In this document: in pieces, positions 7,574 to 13,171 of the stretch
Layout: each line of letters opens with the position of its first letter
How positions within the stretch are numbered: the stretch's first letter is position 1
NCBI GenBank assembly: GCA_944393345.1
Contig: CALXZW010000035.1
Span: 1 to 13,171, forward strand
DNA from: an uncultured Clostridia bacterium
GTDB lineage: Bacteria; Bacillota; Clostridia; TANB77; CAG-508
Direction of reading: 5' to 3'
DNA length: 13,171 nucleotides
Notes under the pieces: model-generated
Seen by the model: only the letters and a program-made list of their open reading frames with translations
Database searches by the model: none
What the model was told of the DNA's origin: nothing
Translations under genes and position numbers: made by a program

Positions 7574-7978
7574 ATGAAAGTAGTTGGAACGATGTTTTTT
7601 AAAAATAAAAAATTATTGATAGACAAACCAACAAAGAGAAATACATATCAAATGATTGGGGGCAAAGTTGAAAATGGTGAAACCCCATTAGAGGCAGCAA
7701 TTAGGGAATGTAAAGAAGAATTAGGAGAAAAGGCAATATTTGATGAAGATTTAATTAAATTTGTATTTGATTTTGATGAAATAGCAACAAGTGATTCTAA
7801 TTTAAAAATTCATTTTTATGTATTCGAATATATTGGAGAATTGCAAGGTGAATTAACAACTTCTGACGAAATTGAAAAGTTTTTATGGTATGACACTTCA
7901 TATGGAAAAGAAATTTTATCAAATACGTTAAAAAACGAAGTGGTGCCATACTGTTTTAAAAATAAAAAAATTATATAG
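7574..7978 (+). CDS. NUDIX hydrolase, MutT type
   Basis: 134 residues. The Nudix box is complete: GKVENGE (G30 to E36), then TPLEAAI and RECKEELGE at 44-52, matching G-x5-E-x7-RE-U-x-EE-x-G-U apart from Glu at the final hydrophobic position. The family hydrolyses nucleoside diphosphates linked to another group, often 8-oxo-dGTP; the substrate here is unknown. Start: ATG 7574, six bases after GGGAGG (7562-7567). A TTG at 7556 is in frame but would place the ribosome site inside the coding region. The stop is 37 bases before the PHP gene, so the two are probably co-transcribed. Confidence 0.93.
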   Translation: MKVVGTMFFKNKKLLIDKPTKRNTYQMIGGKVENGETPLEAAIRECKEELGEKAIFDEDLIKFVFDFDEIATSDSNLKIHFYVFEYIGELQGELTTSDEIEKFLWYDTSYGKEILSNTLKNEVVPYCFKNKKII

Positions 7979-8015
7979 TATGAGAAAGTATAATTAATAA
8001 GAGGAGAAGATGTGT

Positions 8016-8762
8016 ATGATAATAGACTTTCATGTTCATGGAAAAATATCAAGAAGTTATCCCTTTAACAAAGAACAATTTTTATTAGCTATTGAAGAAG
8101 CTAAAGAATATGGTTTAGATAGCTTAGTAATAACAGAACATTTTAATGCTGATAATTTTTTAGAATGTTACGATTTTTTAAAATCTAATTATAATTTAAT
8201 TAAAGATTACTTTAATGTAAATGGATTTAAAATTTTTTATGGAATGGAAGTAACAACAAAGCAAAATTTGGATATTTTATTTATTGCTAAGCCTTATTTA
8301 ATATTAAATTTAAGAAAAGAAATCTTTATTAATATGAAAGATGATGAATATATAGATATAAATACTTTATTTAAATTAAATATTTCGGATGAAGTATTAA
8401 TAATTTTAGCACATCCATATAGAAATCATATAGAGTTTCCAAAATTAGAAAGGTATATTATAGAGAAAATTGATGCTTTAGAGCTTAATTCAAAAGATAT
8501 TTATAAATATGGAATGGAAGAAATGCAAAGAAAAGTTAGTGATTTCTCTAAAAAATTCAAACTGCCTATAACAAGTGGTAGTGATACACATTACTTTATT
8601 CAAATTTCAACTGCTAAAAATATATTAAATAAAAATTGTGAAACAGTAAAAGAAATAAAAGAAGAAATAAAAAATGGTGCTTGTGGTATAAAATTTTCAG
8701 AAGACTTAAAAATCAGAGTAAAATGTGCTATAATTATAAAGAAATTAATTTGTAAAAAATAA
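8016..8762 (+). CDS. PHP-domain metallo-phosphoesterase
   Basis: 248 residues. All PHP motifs are visible: DFHVH (His6, His8), TEHF (Glu41, His42), GMEVT (Glu78), LAHPY (His133) and GSDTHY (Asp190, His192). These ligands bind a two- or three-metal centre and hydrolyse phosphoesters. The family includes histidinol phosphatase (HisK), PHP nucleases and polymerase exonucleases, and no his genes are near, so the substrate is open. Start: ATG 8016, nine bases after GAGGAG (8001-8006); an ATG at 8010 adds two residues but is only three bases from that site. It follows the NUDIX gene closely, suggesting a pair acting on nucleotides, which is inference. A palindrome follows its stop. Confidence 0.92.
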   Translation: MIIDFHVHGKISRSYPFNKEQFLLAIEEAKEYGLDSLVITEHFNADNFLECYDFLKSNYNLIKDYFNVNGFKIFYGMEVTTKQNLDILFIAKPYLILNLRKEIFINMKDDEYIDINTLFKLNISDEVLIILAHPYRNHIEFPKLERYIIEKIDALELNSKDIYKYGMEEMQRKVSDFSKKFKLPITSGSDTHYFIQISTAKNILNKNCETVKEIKEEIKNGACGIKFSEDLKIRVKCAIIIKKLICKK

Positions 8763-8774
8763 AAAGGAAGTTTT

Positions 8775-8801
8775 GAACTTTAAGAAATATTTCTAAAGTT
8801 C
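8775..8801 (+). repeat. GAACTTT inverted repeat after the PHP gene
   Basis: GAACTTT (8775-8781) and AAAGTTC (8795-8801) are perfect inverted arms, extended inward by an imperfect AAGAAA/TTTCT pairing. There is no T-run downstream. It shares the words TTTTGAACTTTA and TTTCTAAA with the hairpin at 7510-7550, so the two structures flank the NUDIX-PHP pair. Confidence 0.55.
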
Positions 8802-8805
8802 AGAT

Positions 8806-8841
8806 AAAGATAATGGACGAAAATAAAATAAACATTAACTG
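8806..8841 (+). repeat. degenerate copy of the rbgA 5' end (left copy)
   Basis: From ATG 8813 the codons read M-D-E-N-K-I-N-I-N and then TGA (8840). At rbgA they read M-N-E-N-K-I-N-I-N-W from 11388. About 26 of 30 bases agree, and all differences are transitions. Two of them are silent (AAA/AAG, AAC/AAT), which suggests both copies evolved as coding DNA. Similarity fades after this point. Confidence 0.75.
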
Positions 8842-8900
8842 AGATAAAACGGCAAATGTGGAAGTAAGCGGAAAGTAAATATTAAAAGAAATGGAGAACG

Positions 8901-9752
8901 ATGCCAATGGAAGAAATAAATCTAAAAGAAAGTCTTGACTTTAAATTTGATGACAAAACAAAGACTGCTATAGCAACTACAGTATATATTATAGATACTA
9001 ATGAAAATGTACTATTATTACATCAAACCAAACCCCATACAGTAGTTCCAAATTCATATGTTGGAATCGGAGGTAAAGTATCAGTATCAACATATACTGG
9101 AGAAAGTGCAGAGAAAGTATCATCCCAAAAGGTAATATCTTCGCTACAATCTGGAGATTTTTCAGTTGATGAAGGTATAAGAGAAGTAGCTTGTAGGGAA
9201 GTTAAAGAAGAAATAGGTCTATCATTAAGAAAAGAAAAATTAAAAGAAATAGGTGACTCAGAAGTAAGATTATTAAATGAAAAAACTAATGAAATATGGT
9301 ATATTAGATATTTCATATATCATATAGACGGTAGTGAGGGTGAAATTACAGATTGTAATGAAGGCAATTTAGAATGGTTCCCAATAGAAAGAATAAAACA
9401 AATACCTATGTTGCCACATGATAAAATAATTTTTAAGGAAAAAGATGCTTCGTGTACGGCACAAGCTATATATGATGATATTAATCAAAAATATCAATTA
9501 AGAATAACAAAAGAAAAAGGAGATAAGAAATTATATGTTTTGGTACCAGATATTAATAATGCCAAAACTTCAAAAGGGATTATAACAGCTAAAGCCAATG
9601 GTGAGATTCCTGAAGAATATAAATGTTTATTAAAATATATACCTGAAGAAAAAATAATTGGATATTTAAACGAATTAGGAGAATTAGAGCAAATTATAGG
9701 TGAATTTTCTTATCCATTTGACGATATACAAGAGATAACTTTAGATATATAA
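8901..9752 (+). CDS. NUDIX hydrolase with split Nudix box and extra C-terminal domain
   Basis: 283 residues. The Nudix box is recognisable but enlarged: GGKV at 57-60, then about 28 extra residues rich in Ser/Thr/Gln, then E91-x7-REVKEEIGL at 99-107. In an ordinary box Glu follows Gly after five residues. Strands around 23-40 (TAIATTVYIIDTNENVLLLH) and 130-160 (IWYIRYFIYHI, NLEWFPIERI) are typical of the fold. Residues about 185-283 form a further unknown domain. The GGAGAA ribosome site (8893) lies four bases from ATG 8901 and ten from ATG 8907, so either may be used; the longer is given. No partner gene follows. A recombinase remnant begins directly at its stop, so its 3' end lies at an old junction. 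The substrate is unknown. Confidence 0.88.
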   Translation: MPMEEINLKESLDFKFDDKTKTAIATTVYIIDTNENVLLLHQTKPHTVVPNSYVGIGGKVSVSTYTGESAEKVSSQKVISSLQSGDFSVDEGIREVACREVKEEIGLSLRKEKLKEIGDSEVRLLNEKTNEIWYIRYFIYHIDGSEGEITDCNEGNLEWFPIERIKQIPMLPHDKIIFKEKDASCTAQAIYDDINQKYQLRITKEKGDKKLYVLVPDINNAKTSKGIITAKANGEIPEEYKCLLKYIPEEKIIGYLNELGELEQIIGEFSYPFDDIQEITLDI

Positions 9753-9754
9753 AA

Positions 9755-9991
9755 GATTTATCTGGATTGGAATGTTCAGATTGTGGAAATTCTTTTACTT
9801 TAAGAAAAGTTAGGAATTATGAATATTATTATTGCATATCATATGTCAGAAATAGTTCATGTACAAGCTCCTAAATTAGAAAAGATAAATTAATTGATAA
9901 AGTATTAGAAGAATTAAATAAGAATTTAAAAAGGAAAAATATTAAGGTTTTATCAAGAGATATTTTATTAAAGAAAATTATAAAGGACAAA
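9755..9991 (+). pseudogene. C-terminal remnant of a large serine recombinase
   Basis: Reading the frame from 9755 gives DLSGLECSDCG, then LRKVRNYEYYYC, then YVRNSSC, a zinc beta-ribbon of the large serine recombinase kind with four Cys in C-x2-C...C...C spacing. After an in-frame TAA at 9872 the frame continues IRKDKLIDKVLEELNKNLK, the helix that follows this domain in such enzymes. The N-terminal catalytic and recombinase domains are absent from the window. It probably marks a lost integrase of a mobile element. The right limit is approximate because the frame runs on into a RhuM remnant. Confidence 0.75.
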
Positions 9992-10328
9992 AGTTTACAA
10001 ATAACTAATCATGATTTTTTAATATATAGAGATTCAAACAATGATGTTAAAGTTAGTGTAATGTTAATAAATAATGATATATGGCTTACTCAAAATTTAA
10101 TTGCAGAATTATTTGATGTAGGAAGAAGTTCAATAATTTAGCATGTTAATAATATATTAAGAAGAATATTTTGAAGAAACACTTGGAAGAATTAGAAATA
10201 TTCGTTTAAGTGAAATAATATTTTATCAAAAAATAACAGAGATATATTCTTCACATTATATTGATTATGCAGAATTAGAAGCAGAAAATCATATATGTAT
10301 CTTTAATAAAATGAAAAAAAGAATATAA
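9992..10328 (+). pseudogene. RhuM family remnant, frameshifted and internally deleted
   Basis: Same frame as the recombinase remnant up to TAG 10139: DFLIYRDSNNDVKV, then DIWLTQNLIAELFDVGRSSII, stop, HVNNI, the RhuM N-terminus. After TGA 10172 a different frame, from 10164, gives EYFEETLGRIRNIRLSEIIFYQKITEIYSS, the RhuM central motif, ending at TAA 10326. About 100 residues expected between these parts are missing. The intact RhuM 30 bases downstream has the matching IWLTQ-like LWLTQ and EIREIRLSERRFYQKITDIY, so this is a second, dead family member. Confidence 0.8.
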
Positions 10329-10357
10329 ATTAAAACACAAAAAGTAAAGGTGATAAA

Positions 10358-11395
10358 ATGTCAAAAGATTTAATAATTAGAAGTAGTAGTGCTGAATTTT
10401 TAATTTTTGAAAGACAAACTCATGATAGAGGAGTACAAGTTAGATTTGAAAATGGAGATTTATGGTTAACTCAAAAAGCAATGTCAGAATTGTATAACTG
10501 TTCGCCGGATAATATAGGATTACATTTAAAAAACATTTATAATGATTTAGAGATTGATAAAGATTCAACTACCGAGAATTTCTCGGTAGTTCAAAAAGAA
10601 GGTACTAGAGAGGTCACTAGAACATTAAGATATTACAATTTAGATGCTGTTATTGCTGTTGGTTATCGAGTCAATTCAGACAGAGCAATTCAATTTAGAA
10701 GGTGGGCAACAAATATTTTAAAAGAATTTTCTAAAAAAGGATATATCATAGACAAAAAAAGAATGGCTAATGGTGCTTTTTTCGATGAAGATTATTATGA
10801 CTCATTATTGGCAGAAATTAGAGAAATAAGATTATCAGAAAGAAGATTTTATCAAAAAATAACAGATATTTATGCAACAAGTGTTGACTATGATAAAAAA
10901 TCTCCAACTACAATTAAATTTTTTAAAAAGGTACAAAACAAAATGCATTATGCAGTATCTCACCAAACAGCATCAGAAATAATTTATAATAGAGTTGATT
11001 CAGAAAAAGAAAATATGGGACTTATATCATGGAAACATTCTCCAAACGGGAAAATACTTGAAACAGATGTCGTAGTGGCTAAAAATTATTTAACTAAAGA
11101 AGAATTAGAAAGTTTAGAACGTATTGTCTCAGCTTTCTTAGATTTAGCAGAAGATAGAGCAAGGAGAAACATACCAATGACTATGGAGGATTGGGCGACT
11201 AGAATTGATAAGTTTTTATTAGCAGATGATAGAGATATATTAAAAGATGCAGGTAAAATATCACACGAAATAGCTTGTGATAAAGCATTAACAGAATTTG
11301 AAAAGTATAGAGTAAAGCAAGATAAATTATATAAATCAGATTTTGATTTATTGTTAGAAGAAGTAGAAAAGAGGAAGAGTGAAAATAATGAATGA
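10358..11395 (+). CDS. RhuM family protein (virulence RhuM / mobile-element associated)
   Basis: 345 residues, the usual length. N-terminal FENGDLWLTQKAMSELYNCS is the helix-turn-helix-like LTQ-x2-(M/L)-A-E-L-F region. Next come TTENFSVVQKEG and RTLRYYNLDAVIAVGYRVNSDRAIQFRRWATNILKEF, the strongest RhuM signature, then EIRLSERRFYQKITDIYATSVDY and the C-terminal region with LERIVSAFLDLAEDRARR. RhuM was named in Salmonella pathogenicity island 3; it is common beside mobile elements and restriction loci, and its biochemical role is not established. AAAGGTG precedes ATG 10358. Its stop overlaps the rbgA 5' end (ATGAATGA), and its own TGA is at 11393. Function is not asserted beyond family. Confidence 0.92.
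   Translation: MSKDLIIRSSSAEFLIFERQTHDRGVQVRFENGDLWLTQKAMSELYNCSPDNIGLHLKNIYNDLEIDKDSTTENFSVVQKEGTREVTRTLRYYNLDAVIAVGYRVNSDRAIQFRRWATNILKEFSKKGYIIDKKRMANGAFFDEDYYDSLLAEIREIRLSERRFYQKITDIYATSVDYDKKSPTTIKFFKKVQNKMHYAVSHQTASEIIYNRVDSEKENMGLISWKHSPNGKILETDVVVAKNYLTKEELESLERIVSAFLDLAEDRARRNIPMTMEDWATRIDKFLLADDRDILKDAGKISHEIACDKALTEFEKYRVKQDKLYKSDFDLLLEEVEKRKSENNE
10567..10591 (+). repeat. perfect 12-bp inverted repeat inside rhuM
   Basis: Arms of 12 bases, centred on T10579, with core CCGAGAATTTCTCGG. It is GC-richer than its surroundings and lies in codons for TTENFSVV. It could form an mRNA hairpin or a DNA cruciform or protein site. Confidence 0.85.
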
Positions 11396-11416
11396 AAATA
11401 AGATAAATATTAACTG
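11381..11416 (+). repeat. rbgA 5' end (right copy of the duplicated segment)
   Basis: ATG 11388 with following codons N-E-N-K-I-N-I-N-W matches the copy at 8806-8841. It overlaps the last codons of rhuM. Together the two copies bracket the second NUDIX gene, the recombinase and RhuM remnants, and rhuM. Confidence 0.75.
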
Positions 11417-11430
11417 GTATCCACGGACAT

Positions 11431-12282
11431 ATGGCAAAAACAATAAAACAGATACAAGAAGACTTAAAATTAATAGACATAGCAATAGAAATTCTAGATG
11501 CAAGAATACCAATATCAAGTCAAAATCCCAATATTGCAAAAATACTTGAAGGAAAGAAGAAAATAGTAATATTAAACAAATGTGATTTATCAGATGAAAA
11601 ACAAAACGATAAATGGATGGAACATTTTAAAAGAAAAGGAATAGAAGCGGTATTGACAGATTCAAATTCAGGAAGAGGAATTAATGAATGCATAAAAAAA
11701 ATAGAACTAATAATGGAAGATAAGTTAGAAGAACAAAAATTAAAAGGTAGAGTTGGAAGAAAAATTAGAGTAATGATTTTAGGAATACCAAATGTGGGAA
11801 AATCATCTTTTATAAATAGAATAGCTAAAAAGACTTCTGCTAATGTAGGAAATAAACCAGGAGTAACAAGACAAAAACAATGGATTAGAATAAACGAAAA
11901 AATAGAATTATTAGATACACCAGGAGTTTTATGGCCTAAATTTGAAAGTCAACAAGTCGGAATAAATTTAGCTTTAACAGGTTCAATAAAAGAAGAAATA
12001 TTAGATAAAGTAGAATTATCATATAATTTAACCAAGTTTTTACTAAATAAATATAAAATAAATTTATGTGAAAGATACAAATTAGATGGAAAATACATAG
12101 AAGAAATATTACAGCGAGATTTGCCAGAAAATGATAACATATATGAAATAATGCAAGAAATAGGTAAAAAAAGAGGATGCATAATTTCAGGCGGAAATAT
12201 AGACGATGAAAAAACGGCAAAAATAATGTTAGATGAATTTAAAAATGGTAAATTAGGGAAAATAACATTAGAAGAGGTCTAA
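11431..12282 (+). CDS. rbgA: ribosome biogenesis GTPase RbgA (YlqF), 5' end frameshifted
   Basis: 283 residues in the frame used. The G-motifs are in the circularly permuted order of the family: G4 NKCD (49-52), then G1 GIPNVGKS (118-125), then G3 DTPG (162-165). RbgA helps assemble the 50S subunit and is essential in Bacillus subtilis. The natural start appears to be ATG 11388 (M-N-E-N-K-I-N-I-N-W-Y-P). One extra C at 11424 splits the expected WYP-GHMAK into two frames, so the intact frame begins at ATG 11431 without the first 14 residues, including the conserved His of GHM that acts in GTP hydrolysis in Bacillus. No ribosome site stands before 11431. Either assembly or base error, a real inactivating mutation, or internal initiation applies. 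Removing one C gives 297 residues, close to family length. Confidence 0.93.
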   Translation: MAKTIKQIQEDLKLIDIAIEILDARIPISSQNPNIAKILEGKKKIVILNKCDLSDEKQNDKWMEHFKRKGIEAVLTDSNSGRGINECIKKIELIMEDKLEEQKLKGRVGRKIRVMILGIPNVGKSSFINRIAKKTSANVGNKPGVTRQKQWIRINEKIELLDTPGVLWPKFESQQVGINLALTGSIKEEILDKVELSYNLTKFLLNKYKINLCERYKLDGKYIEEILQRDLPENDNIYEIMQEIGKKRGCIISGGNIDDEKTAKIMLDEFKNGKLGKITLEEV

Positions 12283-12362
12283 TTTTAGAGAAAAGTATAA
12301 ATGAAGGAAATACATGTCCAAATAGAGACTGATATATATTATTATGGAAAGGAAAGAAAAAA

Positions 12363-12758
12363 TTGGAAGATTTTATAACTATAAAAAGAAATGAAACAGA
12401 AGTTAATCTTATGTCTCCATTAACTTGGGCTTATGTTGGAGATTGTGTGTATGAACTATATATAAGAACTAAATTAGTAAATGAAACTAATTATAAACCA
12501 AACAAATTACATATAGAAGCAATAAAATATGTAAAAGCAAAAAGTCAAGCAGACTTGTTATTAAAAATACAAGATAAATTAACTGATGAAGAAAGAGAAA
12601 TAGTAAGAAGAGGGAGAAATACACAAAATCATCATTTGCCTAAAAATTCAGACATGCAAGAATATATGTATGCAACTGCTTTTGAAGCACTAATAGGATA
12701 TTTGTATCTAACAAAAAAATTTAAAAGGATAAAAGAAATTTTAAGTATAAATATATGA
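12363..12758 (+). CDS. mrnC: Mini-ribonuclease 3 (MrnC)
   Basis: 131 residues. PLTWAYVGDCVYELYIR carries the conserved Asp of the RNase III-like active site. It is followed by HIEAIKYVKAKSQADLLLKI, the RRGRN motif, HHLPKNSDMQEYMYATAFEALIGYLYL (second acidic residue, Glu) and a short end. The family lacks a double-stranded RNA-binding domain and matures 23S rRNA, so it pairs well with rbgA in ribosome biogenesis. The start is TTG 12363, chosen because AAAGGAAAG lies 6-9 bases upstream and because the N-terminus (DFITIKRNETEVN) aligns with the pre-catalytic segment of known members. The next in-frame ATG, 12411, would remove that segment. The 80 bases between rbgA and this gene hold only the ribosome site and a short chance frame from 12301. 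Confidence 0.94.
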   Translation: MEDFITIKRNETEVNLMSPLTWAYVGDCVYELYIRTKLVNETNYKPNKLHIEAIKYVKAKSQADLLLKIQDKLTDEEREIVRRGRNTQNHHLPKNSDMQEYMYATAFEALIGYLYLTKKFKRIKEILSINI

Positions 12759-12784
12759 AAAATTTTTCTAATATATATATAGTT

Positions 12785-12839
12785 ATAGTGTAAAATATAA
12801 TATAAGTTTGATATATTTAACTTATGTATTTTACACTAT
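12785..12839. terminator. long imperfect hairpin after mrnC
   Basis: ATAGTGTAAAATA (12785-12797) pairs with TATTTTACACTAT (12827-12839), and ATAAGTT (12802-12808) with AACTTAT (12819-12825). Twenty pairs in all, with an asymmetric bulge (TAAT opposite G) and a 10-base loop. No T-run follows directly, so it is a weak or protein-assisted terminator, or a stabilising structure for the rbgA-mrnC messenger. Confidence 0.6.
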
Positions 12840-13113
12840 TGATAATCTAAAATTCTTTATATTTTTTATTGACATTGACATATGGGGTAGTGTTTGATTT
12901 TTTAATTTTTATGTTGATGTTTATTACATTTATCATATATGATTTACAATTGTTTTCTATATATTTGAGACATTATTTATATAATCTTTTTATTAATTTG
13001 TAAATTTTTTGTGTATATATCTATTTTAATACTAGGGTAATATAGTCTTAATCTTTTGACTTTAGGTAATAGGATTTAAATTTTTAATAGTTTTTGTTCA
13101 GGGTAATTTCATA

Positions 13114-13137
13114 AAATATTACAAAATTGTAATATTT
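13114..13137 (+). promoter_or_regulatory. operator-like palindrome AAATATTACAA..TTGTAATATTT
   Basis: Perfect 11-base arms around AA. Its right half contains the -35 of the promoter-like pair at 13127-13155, so a bound protein would block RNA polymerase. The regulator is unknown; the TACA/TGTA half-sites are shared with several repressor families. Confidence 0.5.
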
Positions 13138-13155
13138 AAAGATATATGTTAAAAT
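13127..13155 (+). promoter_or_regulatory. probable promoter of a gene beyond the window
   Basis: TTGTAA (13127-13132), 17-base spacer, TAAAAT (13150-13155), then a GGTGAT near the window end. Confidence 0.55.
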
Positions 13156-13171
13156 CTTAGTGGTGATAACA

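Larger units (their letters stand above)
12840..13171. other. non-coding AT-rich tail
   Basis: No convincing gene is seen on either strand in these 332 bases. Two overlapping TTGACA boxes sit at 12869-12874 and 12875-12880, but no -10 lies at a suitable distance. A word like AGGGTAAT appears three times (near 13034, 13065 and 13100), probably by chance. The last bases include GGTGAT, like the ribosome site of rhuM, so the next gene may start just past the window. Confidence 0.5.

Noticed and set aside
12301..12378. 25-codon frame M-K-E-I-H-V between rbgA and mrnC
   Set aside because: Weak ribosome site, overlap with mrnC, and no recognisable content.
12869..12903. Promoter from the tandem TTGACA boxes
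   Set aside because: No -10 element at 16-18 bases from either box.

Overview
The window is about 27% GC by eye. It carries ireB, ruvX, a DUF1292 protein, rbgA and mrnC, all typical Firmicutes housekeeping genes. With the Shine-Dalgarno-rich gene starts and AGA-dominated arginine codons, this points to an AT-rich Clostridia-type Firmicute, perhaps an uncultured gut lineage. The species cannot be named from the sequence.

Layout. Positions 1-1700 hold the end of a tRNA-Phe gene, a terminator shared with a convergent membrane-anchored protein of unknown function (minus strand), and a dead peptidoglycan-hydrolase gene (glucosaminidase type) with five in-frame stops. Positions 1622-6991 look like one transcription unit: promoter, VirB2/TrbC-like small membrane protein, an 874-residue MinD/TadZ-like ATPase with AT-hooks and a tandem-repeat linker, a membrane GAF plus degenerate GGDEF protein, then ireB-ruvX-DUF1292, closed by a strong terminator. 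Positions 7017-7511 encode a four-helix membrane protein of unknown function. Positions 7556-11395 are accessory: NUDIX, PHP phosphoesterase, a second unusual NUDIX protein, a decayed serine recombinase tail joined to a decayed RhuM, and an intact RhuM. Positions 11388-12758 return to housekeeping with rbgA (ribosome assembly GTPase) and mrnC (mini-RNase III). The last 413 bases hold no gene but contain a long hairpin and an operator-like palindrome over a probable promoter for a gene beyond the window.

The most notable region is the accessory segment before rbgA. The first ten codons of rbgA occur twice, once at 8813 (ending in TGA where rbgA has Trp) and once at 11388. They bracket the second NUDIX gene, the recombinase/RhuM remnants and the intact RhuM. 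The real rbgA copy also carries one extra base just after its first codons, which separates the conserved WYP and GHMAK halves of its N-terminus into different frames. This fits integration of a mobile segment at the 5' end of rbgA, though a duplication or an assembly error is not excluded.

In the 1.7-7 kb operon the first three genes look like parts of a surface or secretion apparatus. Their nucleotide-binding domains lack standard catalytic signatures in two places, the Walker A lysine before Thr/Ser and the GGDEF motif. They are nevertheless tightly coupled to the conserved ireB-ruvX-DUF1292 block.
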